Positions 1 to 8,422 are shown, counted from the stretch's first letter. The stretch is DNA of 56,527 bases from Streptomyces sp. SID8352 (GCF_009862265.1 NZ_WWGX01000081.1:1-56527), one strand, 5' to 3'. Numbers and translations are program-made. The notes: generated by a model from the sequence alone, not told the origin.

Positions 1-70
1 CGCACCTCGCCGCGTTGTCGTCGGTCGCCAGGGCTCCGCCCTGACTCCCTCCTCCGCCTTGCGACGCACG

Positions 71-119
71 GCGCCGGACCCCGCTCCCTGATCCGGCCCG
101 ATCCAAACGAAAGACCCTA
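71..119 (-). repeat. Interspersed 3'-end repeat, copy 1 (partial)
   Basis: Read on the minus strand this begins with the TAG stop of the methyltransferase gene and continues GGGTCTTTCGTTTGGATC. The same motif follows the stop codons at 15039 and 22035. This copy keeps only one arm of the hairpin. Further downstream (29-43) a small CAGGGC/GCCCTG stem-loop is present. It is probably the 3' untranslated region or terminator of the gene ending at 117. The repeat relationship is seen directly; the role is inferred. Confidence 0.6.
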
Positions 120-1418
120 CTTCCAGGTGCGGGCGCGCAGCGGCAGCCCGGCCGCCCCGGAGTCGGGGGTGCGCACCGCGAGGACCTGGTTGACGCCGAT
201 CCGGTTGCGCTCGAAGGCGACCGCGGAGGCGGCCATGTAGAGCCGCCAGACCCGGGCCCGGCCCACGCCGGCGAGGCCCGCCGCGCGCTTCCAGTCGGCC
301 TCCAGGTTGGTGACCCAGCGGCGCAGGGTCAGCGCGTAGTGCTCGCGCAGCGACTCCACGTCCCGCACCTCGAACCCGGCGCGCTCCAACTGGGTCACGG
401 TGGTGCCGACGGGGGCGAGTTCGCCGTCCGGGAAGACATAGGCGTCGATGAACGCGTCGAGGTCGTAGGCGTCCTCGTCGCGCCGCGGGCGGCGGCCGAT
501 CTGGTGGTTGAGCAGCCGCCCGCCGGGCTTCAGCAGCCCGTGCAGGTCGACGGCGTACTCCAGATAGCGCTCGGAGCCGACGTGCTCGGCCATCCCGATG
601 GAGGAGATCGCGTCGTAGGGGCCGTCGGTCACGTCGCGGTAGTCCTGGACGCGGATCTCGACGCGGTCGGTGAGCCCCTCGTCGGCGACGCGCTTGCGGG
701 CGTGGGCGGCCTGTTCCTGCGACAGGGTCACGCCGACGACGCTCACCCCGTGCTCGCGGGCGGCGTGGACGGCCATGGAGCCCCAGCCGCAGCCGACGTC
801 CAGCAGGCGCTGACCGGGTCTCAGGGCCAGCTTGCGGCTGACCAGTTCGAGCTTGTCGCGCTGGGCGTCCTCCAGGGTGCCGCCCTCCTCCTCGGGGGCG
901 CTCCAGTAGGCGCAGGAGTACACCATGGAGGGGCCGAGGACGAGTTGGTAGAAGTCGTTTCCGACGTCGTAGTGGTGGCTGATGGCCCGCCGGTCGCTGC
1001 GCCGGGTGTGCAGACGGCTCCCGGCACGGCGGATCTCCTCGGGCGGCGGCGCGGGCGGCAGCGGCGGCCCGCCGAGCCGGGCCAGGCCGAGCGCGGCGGA
1101 CCGGACGGCGGGGTCGCGCAGGGACGCGAGGAGCCCGGGGGCGTCCTCGTCGCGCTCCCAGACGAAGCCGGCCATCAGGTCGAGCGCGGTGTAGAGGTCG
1201 CCCTCGACATCGAGGTCACCGGCCACCCAGGCGCGGGCCAGGCCGAGTTCGCCCGGCTTGAACATCAGACGGCGCAGGGCCCGGCGGTTGCGGACGACGA
1301 GGGCGGGCGCGCCCGGTGGTCCCGCCTGCGACCCGTCCCAGGCGCGGATCCGCACCGGGAGGGGCGTTCCGAGCAACTGCTCGAAGAGGCTCTGCAGCCG
1401 CTGCGCGGCGTCGGGCAT
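117..1418 (-). CDS. cfa: Cyclopropane-fatty-acyl-phospholipid synthase family methyltransferase
   Basis: This 433-residue protein is a SAM-dependent methyltransferase of the cyclopropane fatty acid synthase/mycolic acid methyltransferase family. Members transfer a methylene group to the double bond of unsaturated acyl chains in membrane phospholipids. The middle of the protein carries HYDVGNDFY and MVYSCAYW, which are family hallmarks. The SAM-binding motif LLDVGCGWGS follows. The N-terminal 130 residues fit the lipid-binding domain of full-length bacterial Cfa. The start at 1418 is chosen because GGAGG lies six bases upstream; an in-frame ATG 18 bases earlier lacks one. It is a single gene, with a long empty upstream region. 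The exact lipid product (cyclopropane, or a methyl-branched chain as in related actinobacterial enzymes) cannot be told from sequence. Confidence 0.9.
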   Translation of the reverse strand: MPDAAQRLQSLFEQLLGTPLPVRIRAWDGSQAGPPGAPALVVRNRRALRRLMFKPGELGLARAWVAGDLDVEGDLYTALDLMAGFVWERDEDAPGLLASLRDPAVRSAALGLARLGGPPLPPAPPPEEIRRAGSRLHTRRSDRRAISHHYDVGNDFYQLVLGPSMVYSCAYWSAPEEEGGTLEDAQRDKLELVSRKLALRPGQRLLDVGCGWGSMAVHAAREHGVSVVGVTLSQEQAAHARKRVADEGLTDRVEIRVQDYRDVTDGPYDAISSIGMAEHVGSERYLEYAVDLHGLLKPGGRLLNHQIGRRPRRDEDAYDLDAFIDAYVFPDGELAPVGTTVTQLERAGFEVRDVESLREHYALTLRRWVTNLEADWKRAAGLAGVGRARVWRLYMAASAVAFERNRIGVNQVLAVRTPDSGAAGLPLRARTWK

Positions 1419-2145
1419 GGCGTACCTCCGTGACAAGTGATCCCGGAAAAGTCCGATACCACGTAAACATCAGGAGGGGCCCCGCACAGTCCCCGGCACG
1501 CGTCACGACTGGGCAAAATGCCCGCACGCCCCCCGCGTTCGCGGCGTGTCGGCCATCCGGCCGCACCTGCCAGGCCACCTGCGGGATCCCGCGCCCGGCG
1601 CCGGCAGCGGGACCGGGAGCGGGGCCCCGGCCGAGGCCCGGCCGAGGCCCGGTCAGGGGCCCGGGGCAGAGGTTCCGGGGGCCGCCCGGCGGGGAGCCCG
1701 GCCCGGTAGGTCCGGCCCGGGGCGGTCCCGCGTGCGGGGCGGGGCACAGAGGGGACGGAGGGTCGGGGTACGGAGGTCCGGCGCGCCGAAGGGGAGGGGG
1801 TGCGCGGCCCGGGGTGTGAGGCCCGGGTGCAGGGCCCGGAGGTACAGGGCCCGGGACACGGGAGGTCCGGCGTCCGGGGGTTCCAGCCCCCCCCCGGGGG
1901 GGGGCATCGCACGAGGCGTCCCGTCCGGACGGTGAAGGCCAAGAGGACGTCAGCGCACGCCGGTTCGGCCGGGACCGCCAGAGACGCCGGGACCGCCGGG
2001 ACCACCCGGGCCGCCAGAGACGCCGGGACCGGGAGAACAGGTCCCGGCTCCCGCGCCCCGCCCGCCTCGGCCGGGACGACGCGGCGTCACCGTGCCGTTC
2101 CCGCCCCGGGCCGGGGTGACGCGGCGTCACCGTGCCGGGCACGGC
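1419..2145. other. Gene-poor GC-rich stretch
   Basis: No gene is supported here: open frames exist in several phases only because stop codons are rare in this composition. The first 100 bases should hold the promoter of the methyltransferase, but I could not assign convincing -35/-10 boxes. The rest is low-complexity G/C with short direct repeats, for example GACGCCGGGACCG near 1982 and 2022. A palindromic motif occurs twice at 2078-2097 and 2117-2136 (see separate entry). Confidence 0.6.
2078..2137. repeat. Direct repeat of a palindromic GACGCGGCGTCA motif
   Basis: A 20-base sequence, GACGCGGCGTCACCGTGCCG, is present at 2078-2097 and again at 2118-2137, exactly 40 bases apart. The second copy extends to TGACGC-G-GCGTCA, a perfect 6+1+6 inverted repeat. 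Forty bases is about four helical turns, as expected for cooperative regulator sites. The downstream gene would be the methyltransferase at 1418. A regulatory role is only an inference, since no promoter is recognisable between. Confidence 0.4.
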
Positions 2146-2185
2146 GAAGGGGCCGCCCGCACCACGGATGGCGGGCGGCCCCTTC
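2146..2185 (-). terminator. Terminator of the NADH dehydrogenase gene
   Basis: A perfect 15-base-pair inverted repeat (arms 2146-2160 and 2171-2185, 10-base loop) lies 25 bases beyond the stop codon of the leftward ndh gene. There is no T-run, which is usual for Streptomyces terminators. Confidence 0.8.
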
Positions 2186-2209
2186 GGGGTCGTCGGACGG
2201 GAGGTCCGG

Positions 2210-3622
2210 TCAGGAGGCCTTGGCCTTCTCGCCGGTCTTCTCCGCGGCGCTCGGGCCGCTCGTGTCCACGGCCTTCGGCGCGGCCGGGGCCGGCTTGGCG
2301 GCCTCGTAGAACTCCTCGCGCGGGGTCTCGATCGCACCGAGGGAGACGACCTCGCGCTTGAGGAACATGGCGAGGGTCCAGTCCGCGAAGACGCGGATCT
2401 TGCGGTTCCAGGTCGGCATGGCCAGGCCGTGGTAGCCCCGGTGCATGTACCAGGCGAGACGGCCCTTGACCTTGATCTTCATCTTGCCCATGACGATCAT
2501 GGCGACGCCCTTGTGCAGGCCGAGGCCCGCCACCGCGCCCTTGTTGGCGTGGCTGTACTCCTTCTGCGGGAAGCCCCGCATGCCGGAGACCACGTTGTCG
2601 CCGAGGACCTTGGCCTGGCGCAGCGCGTGCTGGGCGTTCGGCGGGCACCAGGCGTTCTCGTTGCCCGCCCGGCGGCCGACGAGGTCCGGGACCTGGGCGT
2701 TGTCGCCCGCGGCCCAGATGTAGTCGGTGCCGGTGACCTGGAGGGTGGGGGCGACGTCGACGTGGCCGCGGGGGCCCAGCGGCAGCCCGAAGCGGGACAG
2801 CGCCGGGTTCGGCTTGACGCCGGCGGTCCACACCAGGGTGTTGGAGTCGACCTCCAGCCCGTTCTTGAGCACCACGTGGCCGTCGACGCAGGAGTCCATG
2901 GAGGTGGACAGGTAGATCTCGATGCCGCGGCTCTCGAGGTGCTCCTTGCCGTACTGGCCGAGCTTCGGCCCGACCTCGGGAAGGATCTTGTCGGCGGCGT
3001 CGACGAGGACGAAGCGCATGTCCTCGCGGGAGACGTTCTTGTAGTACTTGGCCGCGTCGCGGGCCATGTCCTCGATCTCGCCGACGGTCTCCGCGCCGGC
3101 GAAGCCGCCGCCGATGAAGACGAAGGTGAGGGCCTTGCGGCGGATCTCCTCGTCAGTGGTGGAGTCGGCCTTGTCGAGCTGCTCCAGCACGTGGTTGCGC
3201 AGGCCGATGGACTCCTCGATGCCCTTCATGCCGATGCCCTGCTCGGCGAGGCCGGGGATCGGGAAGGTGCGGGAGACCGCGCCCATCGCGATGACGAGGT
3301 AGTCGAAGGGCAGCTCGTACGTCTCGCCGACCAGCGGCGTGATCGTGGCGACCTTCCGGTCCTGGTCGATGGTGGTGACCCGGCCGGTGAGGACCTCCGC
3401 CTTGGGAAGCACGCGCCGCAGGGGGACGACGACGTGCCGCGGGGAGATGTTGCCGGCGGCGGCTTCGGGGAGGAAGGGCTGGTAGGTCATGTACGACCGC
3501 GGGTCGACGACCGTGACGGTCGCCTCGCCGTAACGCATCTTCTTCTGGATGCGTCGAGCTGCGTACAGGCCTACGTACCCACCGCCTACTACGAGGATCC
3601 TGGGACGCTCCGTGGTGCTCAT
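2210..3622 (-). CDS. ndh: Type II NADH dehydrogenase (NDH-2)
   Basis: This 470-residue FAD flavoprotein oxidises NADH and passes electrons to menaquinone without pumping protons, at the inner face of the membrane. The N-terminal Rossmann motif is VVGGGYVGLYAARRI and a second dinucleotide motif is FIGGGFAGAE near residue 175. The conserved C-terminal half aligns with NDH-2 of actinobacteria. The start at 3622 is the ATG directly before the first Rossmann strand. The frame stays open upstream to 3865, but that extension is low complexity and lacks family similarity. A strong hairpin follows the gene. A Rex operator at 3930-3947 upstream suggests induction when the NADH/NAD+ ratio rises. Confidence 0.93.
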   Translation of the reverse strand: MSTTERPRILVVGGGYVGLYAARRIQKKMRYGEATVTVVDPRSYMTYQPFLPEAAAGNISPRHVVVPLRRVLPKAEVLTGRVTTIDQDRKVATITPLVGETYELPFDYLVIAMGAVSRTFPIPGLAEQGIGMKGIEESIGLRNHVLEQLDKADSTTDEEIRRKALTFVFIGGGFAGAETVGEIEDMARDAAKYYKNVSREDMRFVLVDAADKILPEVGPKLGQYGKEHLESRGIEIYLSTSMDSCVDGHVVLKNGLEVDSNTLVWTAGVKPNPALSRFGLPLGPRGHVDVAPTLQVTGTDYIWAAGDNAQVPDLVGRRAGNENAWCPPNAQHALRQAKVLGDNVVSGMRGFPQKEYSHANKGAVAGLGLHKGVAMIVMGKMKIKVKGRLAWYMHRGYHGLAMPTWNRKIRVFADWTLAMFLKREVVSLGAIETPREEFYEAAKPAPAAPKAVDTSGPSAAEKTGEKAKAS

Positions 3623-4214
3623 GCCATCGAGTATCCCCCTGCCCCAGGGGGGTGGTTCGTGCGCCCCTTCACAAGGTCGACCACCCACTGTGCTACCATC
3701 CGCGACCCACGTGACATGGATCATGGAACGGAAGGGAACCGGAGCCCCTCTTGCCCCGTTGTCAATGCCGCGTGAGCTGCTGCTCCGTCCCGCGGGACGG
3801 GCTGGACCAGCCCCGGCGCCGCCCGCCGCGAGACCCTTTTCCGGCGCCGTACTGAACACGTTCAAAGGGCAGTTGAACCCCCAAAAGGGTCAGCCGGCTC
3901 ACTTTCCTCGCCCGCCGGAGCGCATTTCCTTGTGAAGAACTTCACGAACTTTCCCGACGGGACGTCACCGGGAGGGGCCGAAAGGCCCTTCCGGACCCCG
4001 CTCAAACGCCATCCGCCCTGCTCAGCAGAAGGCTACCCATCGGTAACAACAACGGCCACAGACGCCCCGGACCACCCGCGCCCGACCATCCGGACCGACT
4101 TCCGGGGGGGGCCTTCCCCGTCCGCGCGATCGACCGGGCAGCAGCCCCGGGGACACCCCTGGGGGAAGACCTCGTTCCGTCCCCTGCGTGCATCCCGGGA
4201 TGCACACTGCACCC
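3623..4214. other. Divergent intergenic region of ndh and the toxin-antitoxin pair
   Basis: This 592-base region holds no supported gene. It contains the Rex operator (3930-3947). It also has a GTTCAA-7-TTGAAC inverted repeat (3860-3878), overlapped by GAACACGTTC (3854-3863). The segment 3840-3960 is clearly less GC-rich than its surroundings, so the ndh promoter most likely lies there, giving a leader of roughly 200-300 bases. The antitoxin promoter must lie towards 4215. Confidence 0.55.
3930..3947. promoter_or_regulatory. Rex operator (redox-sensing repressor site)
   Basis: TTGTGAAGAACTTCACGA matches the actinobacterial Rex consensus TTGTGAA-N4-TTCACAA in 13 of 14 specified positions. Rex releases this site when NADH rises. 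Known Streptomyces Rex targets include respiratory-chain genes, and the nearest plausible target here is ndh. The site is 308 bases from the ndh start codon, so a long leader would be needed. Confidence 0.75.
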
Positions 4215-4487
4215 ATGACCGAGAACAGCGTGACCGTACGGGAGGCCCGCGCCCATATCGCGGATCACATCAATCGGGCCGAGCAAGGCATTCCCACGGT
4301 CATCACACGCGACGGCACTCCCGTGGCGGCGATGGTCCCGATCGCGGACTTCGAGGCGCTGGAGGAGGCCGCCGGCGTCATGCTGGCGCGTGCGGCGGAA
4401 GCGGTCCTCGCCGAAGGGGGCCCCACCGTGACCATGGCGGAACTCCTGGCCGACCTGTTCGCCGAGCACGACGACGCAGCGGTGTGA
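4215..4487 (+). CDS. Type II antitoxin, Phd/YefM family
   Basis: This 90-residue protein is a Phd/YefM antitoxin. The N-terminal half (VTVREARAHIADHINRAEQG, then TVITRDGTPVAAMVP) forms the DNA-binding dimer domain. The acidic C-terminal tail would wrap around the toxin. The start at 4215 begins with MTENSVT, the normal beginning of the family; an upstream in-frame ATG at 4188 adds nine untypical residues. The stop codon overlaps the toxin start by four bases (GTGA), so the two are translationally coupled. The pair is expected to repress its own promoter. Confidence 0.9.
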   Translation: MTENSVTVREARAHIADHINRAEQGIPTVITRDGTPVAAMVPIADFEALEEAAGVMLARAAEAVLAEGGPTVTMAELLADLFAEHDDAAV

Positions 4488-4753
4488 AGTACGCCTTCCG
4501 CTTCACCACGGCGGCACAGCGACAGCTCCGGGCCACCAGTCGGCCCGACGCCATGCGCGTCCTGGCAGCGCTGACCGCGCCCGGCGGTGATCCCTGCCGT
4601 GAGGACGCGGTCGTCAAGAAGCCCACCGGCCCGTCGGGCCTCTATCGCCTTCGGGTGGGGAGCCACCGGGTCGCCCACGGGATCGACGATGGAGAACTCC
4701 TCGTCCTCGTGGTCAAGGCGGGCGACCGGCGGGACGTCCACCGCGACCTGTAG
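4484..4753 (+). CDS. Type II toxin, RelE/ParE superfamily
   Basis: This 89-residue protein begins with GTG, overlapping the antitoxin stop. The C-terminal half (GLYRLRVGSHRVAHGIDDGE, then LVLVVKAGDRRDVHRDL) matches the RelE/YoeB-like mRNA interferase fold. Homologues cut mRNA in the ribosomal A site. The basic residues R55, R57, R62 and R82-R83 are retained. The position where many RelE proteins have a catalytic tyrosine near the C-terminus (DVYR) is here His86 (DVHR), so catalysis may differ or be weak. The gene ends 17 bases before the convergent ppx stop. The family call is secure; activity is inferred. Confidence 0.87.
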   Translation: MKYAFRFTTAAQRQLRATSRPDAMRVLAALTAPGGDPCREDAVVKKPTGPSGLYRLRVGSHRVAHGIDDGELLVLVVKAGDRRDVHRDL

Positions 4754-4770
4754 CGCCCCGCCCCCTCCGC

Positions 4771-5712
4771 CTACGCGATCGACCAGGCGATCCCGTCCAG
4801 GATGTCGTGCTCGCTGACGACGACCTCGTGGGCGTCCATGCGCTCCATGATCGCGAGGAGCACCAGCGCGCCCGCGGCGATCACGTCCACCCGGCCCGGG
4901 TGCAGGGAAGGGATCGCGGCGCGCTCGGCGTGGGTGGAACGCAGCAGGTGCTCGGTGATCGCGCGGACCTCCCCGCGGGAGACCCGGGAGTGGTGGATGG
5001 CGGCCGGGTCGTAGGCGGGCAGCTCCTGCGCGATGGCGGAGACCGTGGTCACCGAACCGGCCAGCCCCACCAGGGTGCGCGCCTCGCGCAGCGGCACGGT
5101 GCGCTCGGCCTCGTCCAGGGCGGCCTCGATGTCGGCCCGCATCGCCGCGACCCGCTCCGGGGAGGGCGGATCGGCCACCACCCCGTCGCGGACCAGATGC
5201 CGTTCGGTCATCCGGACGCAGCCGATGTCCACCGAGCGGGCGGCGCGCACCCGGTCGTCGCCCACCACGAACTCGGTCGAGCCGCCGCCGATGTCCACGA
5301 CCAGGTACGGCCGCTCCAGGTCGGTGCGCCCGACCAGCTCGCCGGTGGCGCCGGTGAAGGAGAACGCGGCCTCCTGGTCGCCGGTGATCACCTCGGGCTC
5401 CACTCCGAGGATGTCCACCACGCCCCGGACGAAGTCGTCCCGGTTCTCGGCGTCCCGGGAGGCGGAGGTGGCCACGAAGCGCAGCCGCTCCGCGCCGTGC
5501 TCCCGGATCACCCCGGCGTACTCGCGGCAGGCCGCGAAGGTCCGCTCCAGGGCCTCCGGCGCCAGCCGCCCGGTGCGGTCGACGCCCTGGCCGAGCCGCA
5601 CGATGGTCATGCGCCGGTCCAGGTCGGTCAGCTCCCCGGTGGCGGGGTCGGCGTCCGCGACGAGCAGCCGGATGGAGTTCGTTCCGCAGTCGACGGCGGC
5701 GACCCGGGTCAC
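4771..5712 (-). CDS. ppx: Exopolyphosphatase, Ppx/GppA family
   Basis: This 313-residue protein of the ASKHA (actin-like) fold removes terminal phosphates from polyphosphate and/or hydrolyses pppGpp in the cytoplasm. Phosphate-binding loops are visible: DCGTNSIRLLVAD at the N-terminus and VVDIGGGSTEFV near residue 140. It is the short single-module form, as in mycobacterial Ppx1 and Ppx2. The GTG start at 5712 overlaps the stop of the DUF501 gene by four bases (GTGA). In Mycobacterium the same order (eno, divIC, DUF501, ppx) is conserved, which supports the assignment. Confidence 0.9.
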   Translation of the reverse strand: MTRVAAVDCGTNSIRLLVADADPATGELTDLDRRMTIVRLGQGVDRTGRLAPEALERTFAACREYAGVIREHGAERLRFVATSASRDAENRDDFVRGVVDILGVEPEVITGDQEAAFSFTGATGELVGRTDLERPYLVVDIGGGSTEFVVGDDRVRAARSVDIGCVRMTERHLVRDGVVADPPSPERVAAMRADIEAALDEAERTVPLREARTLVGLAGSVTTVSAIAQELPAYDPAAIHHSRVSRGEVRAITEHLLRSTHAERAAIPSLHPGRVDVIAAGALVLLAIMERMDAHEVVVSEHDILDGIAWSIA

Positions 5713-6242
5713 TGGGCGTCCTCCTGTCCGGGGACGGTCACGCACGGGCCCTTGCGCCACCACTCGGGCAGCATCGCGAGGGCCTCGTCGCCCAGCGGGT
5801 TGACGCCGGGGCCGGCGGCCAGCGAGTGGGCGACCAGCACGTGCAGGCACTTGACCCGGTCGGGCATGCCGCCCGCGCTCGGGAAGCCGGTCAGCTCCTC
5901 GATCTCGTCCCGGCGGCGGACGTAGTCCTCGTGCGCGGCCCGGTAGGCGGCGGCCAGTTCCGGGTCTGCGGCGAGCCGTTCGGTCATCTCCTTCATGACG
6001 CCGTTCGCCTCCAGCGTGCCGATCGCGGAGGCCGCCCTCGGGCACGTCAGGTAGTACAGCGTGGGGAAGGGCGTGCCGTCGGGCAGCCGCGGCGCCGTCT
6101 CCACGACGTCCGGCCGGCCGCAGGGGCAGCGGTGCGCGATGGCGCGCAGTCCGCGCGGGGGGCGTCCGAGCTGCTGCCGGAACGCCTCGACGTCCTCGTC
6201 GGTGGGCGCGGTGCGCTCGGTGGTCGGCGGGGGATTCTGCAT
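5709..6242 (-). CDS. DUF501 family protein
   Basis: This 177-residue protein of unknown function has the DUF501 signature. A Cys-rich patch HRCPCGRPDVV lies near residue 40 and TLYYLTCPRAASAIG near residue 70. The cysteines could bind a metal, which is inference. The ATG at 6242 is preferred because GGAAG precedes it at a good distance; a GTG at 6284 would add 14 residues without an obvious site. It lies 49 bases after divIC and overlaps ppx. Its strict linkage to eno, divIC and ppx across Actinobacteria suggests a housekeeping role near cell division or phosphate metabolism. Confidence 0.88.
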   Translation of the reverse strand: MQNPPPTTERTAPTDEDVEAFRQQLGRPPRGLRAIAHRCPCGRPDVVETAPRLPDGTPFPTLYYLTCPRAASAIGTLEANGVMKEMTERLAADPELAAAYRAAHEDYVRRRDEIEELTGFPSAGGMPDRVKCLHVLVAHSLAAGPGVNPLGDEALAMLPEWWRKGPCVTVPGQEDAQ

Positions 6243-6291
6243 GACTGTCTTCCGCTGGTCTTCCTGTTGAGTCACCGTCGGCACGGCCGGT

Positions 6292-6771
6292 TCACGGCCG
6301 CCCGGCGGCGTCGGCCTTGTCGACGCCGTCCCAGATGTTGCGGTACCAGGGCCGGGCGCCCGCTCCGAGGCCGCCGCGGGACGGCCGGGCCGCGCCCGGG
6401 TCGACGACGACGAAGCCCGTCTCCCCCGGCATCACGTAGTGCAGCCGCAGCCGGATCTGCTGCTCGGCGTAGGCGTCGTCCTGCCAGCGCGCCTTGAGGT
6501 CGCGCAGGTCCTCGACCCGTTGCCGGGTCTCGCGCTGCTGGGTGCGCAGGTCCGCGACCTCGGCGCGCTGGGCGACGTACTGCCGTACCGGGTAGGCGAG
6601 CGCCACGACGAGCGAGCAGAGCACCATCGCCAGCAGTGCCGCGCGGCCGGTCAGCCGGGAGCGGCGGTCCTGGCGCCGGGTCTGCGAACGGTAGACCCGG
6701 GCCGCCGTCTGCTCGCCGATCAGCCGGATCCTGGTCGCGGTGGAGAAACGGTCCCGGTCCTTCACCGCCAT
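6292..6771 (-). CDS. divIC: Septum formation initiator, FtsB/DivIC family
   Basis: This 159-residue bitopic membrane protein belongs to the FtsB/DivIC family, which joins FtsL and FtsQ/DivIB in the divisome and, in Streptomyces, supports sporulation septa. It has a basic cytoplasmic N-terminus, one transmembrane helix at about residues 44-62 and a heptad coiled coil at about 63-95. The family end motif DDAYAEQQIRLRLHYVMPGE follows. The start at 6771 has GGAGG seven bases upstream; an upstream ATG at 6801 does not. It is the first gene of divIC-DUF501-ppx. Confidence 0.92.
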   Translation of the reverse strand: MAVKDRDRFSTATRIRLIGEQTAARVYRSQTRRQDRRSRLTGRAALLAMVLCSLVVALAYPVRQYVAQRAEVADLRTQQRETRQRVEDLRDLKARWQDDAYAEQQIRLRLHYVMPGETGFVVVDPGAARPSRGGLGAGARPWYRNIWDGVDKADAAGRP

Positions 6772-6802
6772 GTGCCCGCCTCCGCGTTCGTGCGTCCTCA
6801 TA

Positions 6803-6855
6803 CGTGCGTACGTCCCCGCACACGGTACGGGACCGAGTACGGGGACGTACGTACG
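6803..6855 (-). terminator. Long hairpin between eno and divIC
   Basis: Arms 6803-6818 and 6840-6855 pair over 16 positions with a single G-T wobble around a 21-base loop. It lies 41 bases beyond the eno stop and 31 bases before the divIC start. It is most simply the eno terminator. Because it sits where the divIC promoter or leader must be, it could also reduce read-through into the cell-division operon. Confidence 0.7.
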
Positions 6856-6895
6856 ACGCTTCCGGTGGGCGCGCGGGCTTCGGTTCCCGCGGCGC

Positions 6896-8185
6896 TCAGT
6901 CGTTGGCGGTGCGGAACCTCGGGAAGGCGCTGCGGCCCGCGTAGACGGCGGCGTCGTCGAGGATCTCCTCGATGCGCAGGAGCTGGTTGTACTTGGCGAC
7001 GCGCTCGGAGCGGGCCGGGGCGCCGGTCTTGATCTGGCCGCAGTTGGTGGCGACGGCCAGGTCGGCGATGGTGACGTCCTCGGTCTCGCCGGAGCGGTGG
7101 GACATCATGCACTTGAAGCCGTTGCGCTGGGCCAGCTCCACGGCGTCCAGGGTCTCGGTCAGCGAACCGATCTGGTTGACCTTCACCAGCAGGGCGTTGG
7201 CGATGCCCTCGTCGATACCGCGCGCCAGGCGCTCGGGGTTGGTGACGAACAGGTCGTCACCGACGAGCTGGACCTTGTCACCGAGCTTCTCGGTGATGGT
7301 CTTCCAGCCCTCCCAGTCGTCCTCGAACAGCGGGTCCTCGATGGACACGAGCGGGTACGCGTCGACCAGCTCCGCGTAGTACTCGGTCATCTCGGCGGCG
7401 GTGCGCTCCTTGCCCTCGAAGGTGTAGGAGCCGTCCTTGTAGAACTCGGACGCGGCGACGTCCAGCGCGAGCGCGATCTGCTCGCCCGGGATGTAGCCGG
7501 CCTCCTTGACGGCCTCCAGGATGAGGTCGAGGGCCTCGCGGTTGGAGCCCAGGTTCGGGGCGAAGCCGCCCTCGTCGCCGAGGCCGGTGGCCAGGCCCTT
7601 CTTCTTCAGGACCTTCTTGAGGGTGTGGTAGACCTCGGTGCCCCAGCGCAGCGCCTCGGAGAAGGACTCCGCGCCGATCGGCGCGATCATGAACTCCTGG
7701 ATGTCCACGTTGGAGTCGGCGTGCGAGCCGCCGTTCAGGATGTTCATCATCGGCACCGGCAGCAGGTGCGCGTTGGGACCGCCCAGGTAGCGGAACAGGG
7801 GCAGGTCGCTGGCCTCGGAGGCGGCGTGGGCGACGGCGAGGGAGACGCCGAGGATGGCGTTGGCGCCGAGCGAGCCCTTGTTGTCGGTGGCGTCCAGGTC
7901 GAACATGGCCTGGTCGATCAGGCGCTGCTCGGTGGCGTCGTAGCCGACCAGCTCCGGGCCGATCTGCTCGATGACCGCGAGCACGGCCTTCTCGACGCCC
8001 TTGCCCAGGTAGCGGCCGGGGTCCCCGTCGCGCAGCTCGATGGCCTCGAAGGCGCCGGTGGAGGCGCCGGACGGCACGGCGGCACGACCCGTGCTGCCGT
8101 CGTCGAGGCCGACCTCGACCTCGACCGTGGGGTTGCCTCGGGAGTCCAGGATTTCCCGGGCTACGACGACGTCGATGGACGGCAC
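6896..8185 (-). CDS. eno: Enolase
   Basis: This 429-residue enzyme converts 2-phosphoglycerate to phosphoenolpyruvate in glycolysis. The protein is a full-length, highly conserved enolase. Visible landmarks are the N-terminal loop SGASTGAFEA, the magnesium-ligand region ALDVAASEFY, VSIEDPLFEDDW and VGDDLFVTNP, and the signature MMSHRSGETED. The GTG at 8185 is chosen over the ATG at 8191 because AAGGAG ends exactly six bases before it and directly abuts the ATG. A hairpin follows the gene. Confidence 0.98.
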   Translation of the reverse strand: MPSIDVVVAREILDSRGNPTVEVEVGLDDGSTGRAAVPSGASTGAFEAIELRDGDPGRYLGKGVEKAVLAVIEQIGPELVGYDATEQRLIDQAMFDLDATDNKGSLGANAILGVSLAVAHAASEASDLPLFRYLGGPNAHLLPVPMMNILNGGSHADSNVDIQEFMIAPIGAESFSEALRWGTEVYHTLKKVLKKKGLATGLGDEGGFAPNLGSNREALDLILEAVKEAGYIPGEQIALALDVAASEFYKDGSYTFEGKERTAAEMTEYYAELVDAYPLVSIEDPLFEDDWEGWKTITEKLGDKVQLVGDDLFVTNPERLARGIDEGIANALLVKVNQIGSLTETLDAVELAQRNGFKCMMSHRSGETEDVTIADLAVATNCGQIKTGAPARSERVAKYNQLLRIEEILDDAAVYAGRSAFPRFRTAND

Positions 8186-8422
8186 GAGCATCTCCTTCTT
8201 GGGGTGTGACGCGGGCGGCCGGGCCGCGATGGCTTGGCGGTCCGTTCCGTGTTGCTCTGCGGGATGAGCCTAACCGGCTCCGGGCGATCGGTCGGCCTTC
8301 GGCCCACCCCGTGGACAGAACCGGCGGTAAATTGTTTCCGAACGGAACAAAACGGTTCGGGGAAACCGGGGCGCGGGCCGACGGGGGCGCGGGGCGGGGT
8401 CCCGGCCCGGCGCGCGGGCGCG
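8186..8422. other. eno upstream region
   Basis: Only the eno promoter and leader are expected here. A less GC-rich patch at 8329-8352 contains TTGTTTCC-GAAC-GGAACAA, a nearly perfect inverted repeat. It may be a regulator site in the eno promoter. No -10 box is convincing. Confidence 0.4.

Noticed and set aside
339..1433. Long rightward open frame (364 codons) opposite the methyltransferase gene
   Set aside because: It is the antisense shadow of a clearly conserved gene; its translation is Val/Gly/Ala-rich without domains, as expected from GC-rich third positions.
1216..2337. Leftward 373-codon frame in the gene-poor region
   Set aside because: Arg/Pro/Gly translation without motif, overlapping the known gene and the terminator of ndh.
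3660..3690. TTGTGAAGGGGCGCACGAA near the ndh start considered as a second Rex site
   Set aside because: Only the left half-site matches; the right half matches 4 of 7 positions.
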